This document shows, in pieces, positions 1-9,942 of a stretch of 64,000 bases of DNA. The notes under the pieces were generated by a model. The model was not told the origin of the DNA, searched no databases, and was given only the letters and a program-made list of their open reading frames with translations. The stretch is from Mycteria americana. Lineage: Eukaryota > Chordata > Aves > Ciconiiformes > Ciconiidae. A program made the translations under genes and the position numbers. The first letter of the stretch is position 1. Each line of letters starts with the position of its first letter. The stretch lies in NCBI RefSeq assembly GCF_035582795.1, contig NC_134368.1:37749501-37813500 (forward strand). Reading direction: 5' to 3'.

Positions 1-3000
1 CACAGTGGCCAAAGTGGCCCCTGTCCCTCTCCTCCCCGTGGTGCCTCCCTGACGGATGCTTCTGCTGCAGACCTTGGCTGACGGCAAGACCTCTGCCTCC
101 ACCCAAAGTTTCCTGGGAAGTTTCAGGCAAGGTGCCTCAGCACTCCTTTAGAAGAGAAAAAAATATGCTGCGTTATCTAGGTTAAAAAAAAGGAAAAAAA
201 AAAAAAAAATGTGGTTACTGTTTTACTGAGAAGCTCTGCCAGGGCCATGCCTTGGCTCAGGGTTACAGCTGGCCCGGTTGCAAGCATCTGAAAATCGTCA
301 CCAGCTTGTGTCCAGCACAAGCATGTTAAACTGTGGTGGCTGGATGCTAAATAGGACTTCTCTGGCAGGTTCGCTTTGGGCCCGAGCCAGAGACAAGCGC
401 TAAACCCGACAGAGAGAGAGCCTCTCCCCCCACAGCCTCCCCGTGCTGGGGCGAGCAGCAGCGAGGGGCTGGGGCCCCATGGCTCGCCAGGGAGGGAGCC
501 GAGACCGGGGGTTTGGTTCAAGGCAACTGGGGCAGGCTGGGCAACCGGCTGCAAGGAGCAGCAGTGCGGAGGGAGGAGGGGGGCCTTGCCGCGGAGGCAG
601 GGGCAAGCATTCACCCGCTGTGGCCATTTAGGCGAACGCCCTTCCCTGCCGTCCCCGTCACTGCCCACAACACTGAGGCACACCCAGCTCTGAGGTTTGC
701 GCTTCTGAGTCCTCAAGTTTGCAACCCTGATGGCTGCTCCTGGCAGTCACTGCCCAGCAGTAGGTGTGTGCACGTGGTGGAGACCACAGCTACGTAGCGA
801 TGACAGGTTCCAGGTACGTGGGACACGGGATATGGTTTGCATTCAAATCCCTTCAGTGCGCATGCTGCCCTGCAAAATTAACTGCCTAGGTCCTTATTTC
901 CCAAAAACCTGGCTAACAGGACCCACAAGGATGTTCAGGGACGGGGCTGAGCTGGTTCAGGAGGAGGGAGGCACCGCCTGTGCACCTTTTGGTGGGGGCA
1001 GTGACACAGCAGGCAGGCAGGAGGGGGGACATCCCCAAAGCTAAGCTCAGTCTAGGGAGACCAATGGCCCCAGCTTCCATATATAGGCTGCTCTGAATTG
1101 TCCCCTCCAGAAGGTTTGCTTGCTTTCTTAACCACAGAGGTACCCAAGGAGCTTCACAGGCTAAAGTTAGACTTTGTGAATACCCCTGATAGGTAGTAGC
1201 ATATATATGAAGTGTAATTTATTTAAAAGATGTCACTCGCCAGGGCTTGTTACCTATGCAGCTTCCAGACCAGAGCTGGCCCACAAGCTACCCACCAGCA
1301 TGCAGGGACAGCTCATTCATGGCTGCTTGCACCCACGGGTGCGGGCAGACCCAGCGAAGCAGTGGTCCCCATGCTACTTTTGCAGCTTCCTGCCAGACTG
1401 AGTCTCTTTGGCACTTACTAGACAACCAGGCCAGTTTTACCAGCGACAAGCAGAGGTACAAGAGGAGAGAGATGCAAAGAACTCAAAACAAAAGGCTCCA
1501 GGTTTCCCTAAGACAGACAGAAAGGAAACAGGGTACGTAACTATTTTAGTGTACACATAGAGATGTACATGCTGGTAGATTTATTTACTGTGTTTGCTTA
1601 CTTTCAAATAGCTGGCAGCACAGGGTTAGGTTTTCTGTGCTTATTAGGATGAGAGATAAGAAAAAAGATTTAAAAAAAACATACTTGGGATTTCCTGTTC
1701 CCAGTCCCCATTCATCACTACTGTGACAGTTGGGCTAAAAATACTTTGTTAAACCTGAGGACCTAAAGGCGTAGAAGGAAGTTGCTTACAAATGCAAGCT
1801 CAGCCATCTCAACACAAAACCACTGGCGGCCATCAAAGTCCCAGCATCTTTGACTCTGCTACAAAACCCTTCTCCCTTCACATACCAGCTGCGGTGAACA
1901 GGAGTGTCGGAGCAGTGGGCTCCCTCCTTGCAGTTTAGGAAAGGCTACTAAGACAGGGCCGTCTTCCTTGGAGCCTTTCTGAGAAGCACAGCTGGATATT
2001 TTTATAATTGCTTTTCTAAGCATTTACCTGGGGCCTTGCTTGGTGCCCTGAGGAAGACGAATGTGACCTGTTGTTCTAGCGTTGTCTGAGGGTGTGGGTG
2101 TCCTCTTTGAGCACCCAAAGCACAAAGATGCTGGGCAGAAAAGTACATAGTCAAAAAGAGGAGCGGCAGTCAAAAGGAGGAGGAGAGGAGAGGAGAGGAG
2201 AGGAGAGGAGAGGAGAGGAGAGGAGAGGAGAGGAGAGGAGAGGAGAGGAGAGGAGAGGAGAGGAGAGGAGAGGAGAGGAGAGGAGAGGAGAGGAGAGGAG
2301 AAGAGAAGAGAGGAGAAGAGAAGAGAAGAGAAGACATATTTACACTCCTAAACTTTTTTAAAATCACAAACCTGCAACAGCATGGCTTGAAGGGAAGTGC
2401 TGACAGTAGTGCCTATCCTGAAGCAGCTCATCACCTTTTCTTCTCTGAGGTCTTTCTGATGAGTGGGGAGAGCAAAAAGGAGAAAGTAATGGAAAAGTGG
2501 AGAAAAGACACTATAGGATTAGGATGACATTTTGAGAGGGGAGGGTGAGAAAAGGGGCAAAGGACATCTCATGTCAAGTAATGTGTGGAAAAAAACTCCA
2601 ACCTGAAGGAGAATAAATGTCAAAAAGGAGCAGAAAAGGAATGGATTCTGAGCAATGGAAAAAAAGATAAAATGGAAGAAGGACATTTTAGAAAATAAGT
2701 TGAGAGGAAAAACCAGAACCTAAAGAAAAAGCTGGGAGGCTGATGGAAAAAGGGACAGTCTGGAGAGAAGGATAACTTTCAGAAATGTTATCTTATAGAT
2801 GTAAGATATCTGTAGATACAGAGGGATGGAAATCTGTTTTGACTCAGTGCTCTCAGCAGAAAGGCATGATCCAACAGCAAGAGAATAGTTCTTCAGCCAA
2901 GCAGTGGCCCTAGACATTTTAAGTATGTTATAGGCCACGTTTCACCAAGAAGACGTCACTTGCTTAAGATCTTCACTGTACCTGTCAGCAGAGTAAGTAT

Positions 3001-4190
3001 AAAGAGAATTAAGCCAAGTTTCTAAGCAAGTTTTAAAGTGCAAGGTGTGATGGGTTTGGACAAGAACAATTTCCTTCTAGATAACGATCAGCCTCATCTA
3101 CCGCCTAAAATATGAGCCCACTATCAGGAGAGAAACAGAAACAAAGCTCTCTGTGAGGGGGAAACAGTGCATGCAGACTTCTCCAGCCATACTGAAAAGG
3201 TATTGAAAGTCTTGAAAGTCTGTTTCTGACCACCACCCAAAATTGGCTCTGCCTGTGCAAGGCACTAGGTCACTGCTAGCATAAAGCCCTAATCAAACTT
3301 TGCCTTTTTCCCCCCCTATAATTCAAAATCCACAATTTCAAGGAGATGGATTACAAAGGGAGGAGATAGACGAAGGGGAACCAGCAAAGACTACAGATAG
3401 CATGGTAGTAGTATGTGCCACTAGCAGGTGACAAGCCAAGGTGCTTATGACGGCACCTACTTTCAACAGATGCTTTGGTTTCTATCTTGTAAATCTCGTA
3501 CATCCTCATAGCTGACCTTGGCAAACAGCAGTTCTCCAGGCAAAACTCTGGCAAAGCTCCTGGAGCCTAAACCTCCTCAAAACCTTCTTCCAGGTGGCCG
3601 TAGAGGGCAGGAAAATGGCACCTGCATGTTACATTGTCCACTTGGGCCTCTCCAATAAGCTGCTGCCAGAGTATGGAAAAAAGACTGAATAATTTTTTGA
3701 AGAATGTGAAAAAAACTCCTTGCTAGGGCCCTTTCGCTTGGGTGTGTACACCAGGTCCTCCTTTGGCTCATGAGGATGGAGAGGAGAGGAAAAGAGGGAC
3801 CTGATACCTGTTGCTCTTGGCATCAGGATGCCCTAAGGGACTTCTCATTTCTGGGAGCCCGGGTGCCTCTCAGCTGGGCACTCACGCATTCAGTGGGGAT
3901 CACACTCCCTCTGCACCCATCGCCTCTACGTCCAGTCCAAACCAGGATGTTTCAAAATCAGTGAATTTCCTCCCTTGCGCTCTCTTACTAGAATGGCTCA
4001 CAGACCTTTTTATGAAGCATACATGAGCTCAGCAAGCTGTTGACCCTTGGTTTTCTGAGATTTCTGGTTTGTTGTGCAAGGTCTCCTAAGTGAGCAAGGG
4101 AAACAGCATGTTAAATGGAAATGTAAGTATTTTCTCTAAAAATCACCGATGGGTGCAAAGAATCCACTTGAAACATATAACCAAATGTTA
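1..4190. other. Intergenic region downstream of STOX2
   Basis: I find no supportable gene here. A GC-rich patch at about 360-660 opens overlapping frames on both strands, but none resembles a known protein, and the two strands being open together is what GC-rich DNA does by chance. The run of A at about 198-209 and the purine-rich tract from about 2,160 to 2,760 are low-complexity sequence. STOX2 is transcribed leftward, so this region lies past its likely 3' end. In human the next gene in that direction is ENPP6 (recalled synteny); nothing of it is visible here. The boundary with the STOX2 3' UTR is an estimate. Confidence 0.5.
2181..2334. repeat. GGAGA pentanucleotide microsatellite
   Basis: About 24 near-perfect tandem copies of a five-base AGGAG/GGAGA unit run from 2,181 to about 2,301. 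They then decay into AAGAG variants to about 2,334. One strand is entirely purine and the other entirely pyrimidine. The open frame across it (2,092-2,361), with its repeating GEERR peptide, and the opposite-strand LLSSP peptide are artefacts of the five-base period. Such tracts are length-polymorphic and can adopt triplex structures. Confidence 0.95.
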
Positions 4191-4196
4191 TTTAAT
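4191..4196 (-). terminator. Candidate distal poly(A) signal ATTAAA
   Basis: Plus-strand TTTAAT reads ATTAAA in the STOX2 sense. It is the most distal plausible signal before the sequence becomes featureless. The downstream sense sequence is only moderately U/GU-rich. ATTAAA is common by chance in AT-rich DNA, so this is a weak call. Confidence 0.25.
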
Positions 4197-4628
4197 ATCT
4201 TAAAAAGTAACACAATCCAAAATGGATATTCACACAACACTACATAAACAACATGAACACAATATTACCATATGGAGGGACTTTCAAATATAGACTTACA
4301 AAAATCCCTGTCCTTTTTTTTTTTTCCTTTAAATTATTATACTAAGCATGACAAGTAATCATCATTTACAATATGGTACACTGACACAATAAAAACCATG
4401 TTACAAATGTGCTGTTATAAATCAGTAACGTTAGGGAAGACATTTCATGAACTGTAATTATTTCATATGAAATACTATACAATATAAACAGAACATCCAT
4501 CTTGGATGACCTTTACAGCAACCAGAGACCAAGTAATTTTTAAATTTTTTTTTTCAGTGCAAACACATTTATACAAGGCAGTCTTGGCTGCAAAACTCCC
4601 TTCTAACATACAGTAAGTCCCACTTGCA

Positions 4629-4634
4629 TTTATT
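4629..4634 (-). terminator. Candidate poly(A) signal AATAAA
   Basis: Plus-strand TTTATT reads AATAAA in the STOX2 sense. About 20-30 bases further on in that sense there is a GU-rich TGTATGTT, which is the expected arrangement for a cleavage site near 4,610-4,620. It could be the main distal end or an alternative end of the STOX2 transcript. Confidence 0.35.
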
Positions 4635-5034
4635 AACTCATTTAAACCTAATGCAACAGCCACATTCAGTCACTCACAGAAAATTACCTGCAGAATTATG
4701 ATCCCTTTAAACTTAAGTCTCCTCCACATGTAAAAGTAACATCTGTGCCAATTACTCCAAGGGCCCTTTCATACTGCTGGGTGGGTATCCTTTGGGTGGC
4801 TCTAACCGCTACGCAACCCGAGGGCAGCGTACCGCATGAAAATCGCCCGTCCGAGGTGCGAAACGCCTGGTGGCTGTCGCAGCATCCCGGCTGGGTGGCT
4901 GTGCGTTTCACCAGGGCTTCAACCTAGGCTGCCCTTCCAGAGCCAGCTGCGTGCGTGTGGCCCTCTGCTCCTTCTCTGCATTTAGTGTCGGGGGGCTGGG
5001 GGGGAGGGAGGAACACGGAAACCCTCAGCTCAGA

Positions 5035-5135
5035 ACTGAGCTTCAATGGAGTTAACGACCCATTCCCATCTCCGTCAGATCCGTGGGAGATCAGGGGAGT
5101 TACGCCAGATTTGCACCCGCATAACTGGAACCAAC
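5035..5135. repeat. Possible ancient amniote interspersed repeat fragment
   Basis: The stretch has a CTTCAATGGAGTTAA block and, about 50 bases on, GGAGTTACGCCAGATTTGCA followed by a CATAACTG-like block. This layout resembles an old repeat seen across birds, turtles and crocodilians, with phrases like 'caatggagttactccagatttacacc'. The resemblance is from memory and the copy is diverged. It lies within the proposed STOX2 3' UTR. Weaker echoes occur near 12,330 and 37,965. Confidence 0.3.
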
Positions 5136-7626
5136 GTTTAGAGCGCCGCTACGAAAGAAGCGTGGTAGTCCCGTTTTCTTCTAGCACCAGCTCGGCTTTC
5201 GGTGGGTCCACTGCATGCTTCTCATGCAGCAACGATGCACTTATGCTGGGGGGAACATTTTAGATATATACCTTTTTTTTTTTTAAAGAATTTCGTAAAA
5301 AATAGAACATTTCTCTCTAATACTGTACAGTTTTCTTCAGAAGAGCAAAGAGAATTGTAAACTGTGGGTGTGACACCAGATTAGGAGTGCTATTTGCTTT
5401 CTCAGCACAACAATTTGAACAATCGCATTGGGAAAAGCTCTGCAAAATGTATTTGAAAAACAAATTTTTAATTAAAATAACTGTTTCTAAAACCACCGCT
5501 GGCAGTACTCATATGACTTAAAACTGATCGGTTTTGGCACTGCTAGTCCAAAAGTCTCTGCAGGACTGCAAAGTAGTTTCTCTCTTACTTAAACAAACTG
5601 AATGCATCGAAAGAGACTTTGGAGTATAAACAAGAAACACTTTGGTTAACTATTAAACTTATTCCCATGACTTTAAGAAAGAAACTGGTTAATAAATTAG
5701 CCCGCAGACTCTCAGCCTTTGTTTTTTCCAGTGTGCCTGGACATAAAAGAGGGTCAGTGGGCTCTGCCTACCTCACAGGCTCAGGAGGCTGAGTTGGTAC
5801 CAAGTGCTTCAAGGCCCTCAGGCGAAAAGGCATGATTTAAGTGCAGTGTTATTTGTGTTTATGATGGCCTCTGCATACTGGTTTGCTTGTTCTCTTTTCT
5901 AAAAACAACTACTGCTGGCAAGCACTTAGGCCACCGTTTTCATGAAAGTATTTGTTTTCCAATACATTTTACTTTTTAAAGTTGCATGAACATTGTTTTG
6001 CATATTACGGACATTTTACAGTGGTGCAAAGAGTCAAATGGCTAATGATTTCTTATGATTTTTAACTGAAATACTTAAACCAGCAAAATTAGCTCTACTG
6101 ATGATTGTATATTCATTTGCATCAGGATAATGGTACTAGGTTTGCTGAAAGAGGTGTTCATAAATCGGGATTTGTATATAAATGTGATCTGCTTAGGTTC
6201 AACTGCCACTTTCTTCCTTTGGTTTTTGGAAAAATCTTTCTTTCTTCCCTCTTGAAAGGTGGCTTGTTGCAGCTGGCTACTTTTCAAAAGCCAGCTTCGT
6301 TTTTCTTGGAAACTCGCCCACGTTCTTTGAACAATAGGCACATGCCTCAAGTAGGGACCCTAATACTGCTCCCAGCAAAGTCAATTAAAGGCTGTTGGTA
6401 ATTTCTATAGGAGCAAGTGTTTCAGATGCACACAATCTAGAGAACAGAGTGCGTATCATTAAAGGAAGAGCTGTTTTAACACCCTTGCCAGTTCAGAGAA
6501 ACTATGACCTGGTATGTTGACAAAGAGGGAGGCAGAATAGGGCCCAAAGTATTTGAAGGCTGCCAAGAAAATACCCAGAGTGTCTTCTGTTAAACCCCAA
6601 ACTGTCAATCATATTTCACCAACTGTAGATGTTCCTAATTTACTAAATTACAAATACATTTTCAAGTTCTACCAGGCAGAAATTTTAGCAGTAACTGGGG
6701 AGAGGATGGGAGGTTTCAGCCTCCCTTTCACTCTTATCCCAATTATGCAGCCTTGTCAAAGTCTTTAAGTGACTCATCTGAAAGCCAGATTTTTAATATT
6801 GTAGAAGGAAATTGTGGCAATGGAAACATGATGACTTCATACGCAAGCATTGACACACAAAAGAACGCCATGACCTAATGCTTCAAAGTTTTTAACCTTG
6901 CTTTGTACAATACACTTTTCATGTTGCTGCATTTCATCAAATTCATGGAGGTAGTTATATGTGTAAAAAAAATTACCATAAACGTAACATGTTGTATTAT
7001 AATAATACATATTAAGTGTGCAAAATGCCGACAGATTTGTGTTGACCCTTTACAGTTGAACACAACACAGATTCAACCTAATCTAACTCTGTAAACCTTT
7101 AAATTGATACATTAGAAGAAGAATGATAGATAAGCAACCATGTAATACAAGGCTATGATTTCATCAAAGGATTAGGGTGACATAAAGCACTCAAGCTCCA
7201 CTCTCGTGGTTTTGTTACCAGAACCTCAAGATGGAATTTCCTAATATTCCACTGTTGATTTTAAAAGAAAAAAAAAAAGAATTCAAGATTAGAACGTTTC
7301 TATTTGAAACTTCTGTTTACATTCCATATTCCAAGAGTCACATTAATATTGGTACAATGCCATGTCAACATTAATATGACATTTATGTTGTCTGCTGGTC
7401 TCTGGGAACTTTAGGAGATAACATACTACACAGTTTGCAGGTATGTACTATCATATTTTGTTGGAATTATGTCTTCTGTACAACCAGCTGCCTGCACAAA
7501 TTCTGATTAATTTATGACAAACAAGTTATTTCCCCCAAAGGTGAAATTTGTTTTTGCTGTTCACATTTTAATACTTCTGTTAGTACTTCATATCATCACT
7601 GTAAATTTTTTTATCGTTTCGACATT

Positions 7627-7632
7627 TTTATT
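7627..7632 (-). terminator. Candidate proximal poly(A) signal AATAAA
   Basis: Plus-strand TTTATT reads AATAAA in the STOX2 sense, about 2.1 kb after the stop codon. Its use would give a shorter 3' UTR. The downstream element is weak. Confidence 0.2.
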
Positions 7633-9746
7633 TACTGAATTGATACACACTACTGATGTCAGAGCTCGTCTCAGAAACAAAATCACAGTCAGCCACTGCA
7701 TAGTATATGACAATTCCCCACAAAAGCTCTGACTCTACAGTTCGCATGGAATAAGTACGGCTGGAGTTACATATTGAATAATAAGATGCATCATGCAAAG
7801 CATTATATGGTAATTAGAGCACATCTTGGAAGGTATGATAAGGCAGAAGGCTAAAGGCCAAGTGACTTTGATAACCAACCAAAAGCACAATAATTTCCTT
7901 TATGTGCACTGAAAGGTCTTATTGCTCCTATGAAATGGAAATTATACACTGAAACCAAGGAAAACAGACCTGTGCATCGACTGGGTGTTCTTGACAGAAC
8001 TGGAAACTGATTGTGTCCAGTGCTAGAAAACCGTTTTATAAGTAAATGAACTGTATCCAACTGTGTAACATAAGGCTGAATCTTCAGTAAAGACTTCTGA
8101 TGACAATAGAGAACATGAGTGAAGCTCAAATAACTTTGTGTATAGAGTAATACGTGTCACCAGAACCTGATGAAAATACTGGTTTTTAATATGTACAGTT
8201 GGGTTTCATACCTGTGTACTACAAGACCTAGACAATGTAAATGTCCCCTTCCTATGCAACAATTTGGGCTGTAGAACATTTTAGTATCTTTGTTATTCTT
8301 CCACCAATTCGTCTGTTCTGATTAAAAAAAAAAAAAAAAAGAGAGTTAAATTTGAAGTCAGTTTGTTGCACTACCAGGTTGCATGAGTAACAGAGCAGAA
8401 TGACCCTATACCTAAAAATTACTCTTGGAGTTTAACTATCCTTAGAAGTTACTCTACAGTAATTAGCATAGTACTAATTACTTTGGAGTAACAGTTTAGG
8501 GGAGAGCAATAGGATATACCATACCGACAGAATTCAGATTTCTACTGCCAACTGTGTGGACACATTTAATTTCTAGCAACTAGACATGTCCATAAAATGC
8601 TAAATTGCAAATAACATCCACTGAATAAAAAGGCCAGAAGTTTATAATTCTCTAAATTTTGTTCTCTGATAATCACTACAATGTATGCTATTTTTAATAG
8701 CCTAATTTAGGCACTCTATTTAATAAGCTACATAAAATAGATTTATGTCCTTCCACTAGAAAGAAATCAATTCTTCAGGCCATACTTGTCATTTATATCA
8801 TAAAGAATATTTTTGTTCCAAGAAATTAGGTATTCTGATTCCTATATTAATGGCAAGTTGCAATACCAGAAATGACACAAGAATTAGATTATCTTTTTTT
8901 AAATACTTGATTTATACTGAAGACATTTGTTATATTTTGTGTCACTCCACACTGTGGCTCCATGACAGTTATAACTTTCCCTTCCTTCCCCATTCCCCCC
9001 TCTATGCAAAGGCCCACCTCCTCATTTGTGACTATGGAAGGTCAAGTATCAAGTCTCAGTAAGTAAACATCTCTCATACTTTTGAAACACAAAAGGAGAA
9101 GTCGTCTCCCTTCCCACCCTCCGTACTTAAAAAAACCCAAAATAAAACAAACCCCAAACCTCTTTTTACTCGCTTAAACGAGTGTTTGCAAAATTGTGTC
9201 ACAAAAACGCACAGTGAAAATGACCGATTAGTATTAATAATTCACAGATAGAGCTGAGGTCATCACTTGTCATGTTTGGCATTGTTTTTCTTCATGGTGA
9301 TCCTGGCTGGTTACTTTCAGCAGTGGCTCAGTTTTTGAAGTAAAAAATGATCAACTCTGCAGCAGAGTTTAGCCTCTGATCGGGGGCATCACACATCTGT
9401 GGCATTTTAAAATGAAGTTGGCAACTGCATGGACATTGAAAATGCAGATTACACTTACAGTGTCTAGACTTTCATATATGTGCTCAGTTACAATTAAGTG
9501 AAGCAAAAAGTGTACATATTATCCCTACTGCTATTCTGTTGCTACAGAGCCGCAAATGTGAAAAGCAATACCTTGAAATAAAGATTTCTTTGTTGCCCCT
9601 AGTCTACATAGCAGCACAGTTTAAGTAAACACTAAAACTGTGGTTGAGATGCTTTTTTTACTTTTCCCCAAAGATGTAAACATCAGTCCCAGTGTCGTAA
9701 ACTTTGCTGTACAGGATGAGGCAGAAGATCTGAGGCAGGATGACTA

Positions 9747-9942
9747 TCAGACACTAGTGACAGAGGCTTGCAGGCAGTTAGCAGGTTTCTGCAGTTTCTC
9801 AGCTTCACTTGTCGGTGGGTCTGCAGTGGCTCGGAAGTTGAACGTTGGGCCTGCGCCACCATGTGCAGGGCTCAGAGCAGGGTTCTGACGTCTGTTGCTT
9901 TCAACAATACTTGAAGTGTTGGATGCCAGGCTCTCACGAGTA
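9747..9942 (-). CDS. STOX2: STOX2 terminal coding exon (C-terminus)
   Basis: The last coding exon of storkhead box 2 gives 64 residues and a TGA stop (9,749-9,747), after completing the Arg codon split with exon 3. The acceptor reads ...TTCTAG at 9,943-9,948, followed by TACTCGTGAG. The translation begins TRESLASNTSSIVESNRRQN and ends NCLQASVTSV, which matches the vertebrate STOX2 C-terminus I recall almost residue for residue. It is too short and lacks a start codon, so open-frame scans miss it. The final residues T-S-V fit a class I PDZ-domain ligand (S/T-X-hydrophobic). The upstream Ser/Asn-rich segment has no recognisable fold. The splice phase matches exon 3 exactly. Confidence 0.96.

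Larger units (their letters stand above)
4191..9746 (-). other. STOX2: Probable STOX2 3' untranslated region
   Basis: This sequence follows the STOX2 stop codon in the transcribed direction. It is AT-rich, with no coding frame of interest and no repeat of obvious recent origin. Long 3' UTRs are known for STOX2 in mammals (recollection). Possible poly(A) signals in the transcribed sense are AATAAA at 7,627-7,632 and 4,629-4,634 and ATTAAA at 4,191-4,196, so the true end could be at any of these. A CpG-richer patch sits at about 4,745-5,220. The 5' limit is firm because it is the stop codon. The 3' limit is inferred from signals and composition only. Confidence 0.45.

Noticed and set aside
376-797. 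Overlapping frames in the GC-rich patch near the left edge
   Set aside because: Several frames are open on both strands at once with no codon signature or recognisable protein and no splice-flanked core.
2092-2361. Plus-strand frame with repeating GEERR and minus-strand LLSSP frame
   Set aside because: Both are translations of the GGAGA microsatellite, which has a five-base period and stays open by composition.
8320-8341. Poly-A run as a processed-pseudogene or retroelement tail
   Set aside because: The sequence preceding it shows no coding remnant and no target duplication was visible. The same applies to the A runs at about 11,163 and 39,812.
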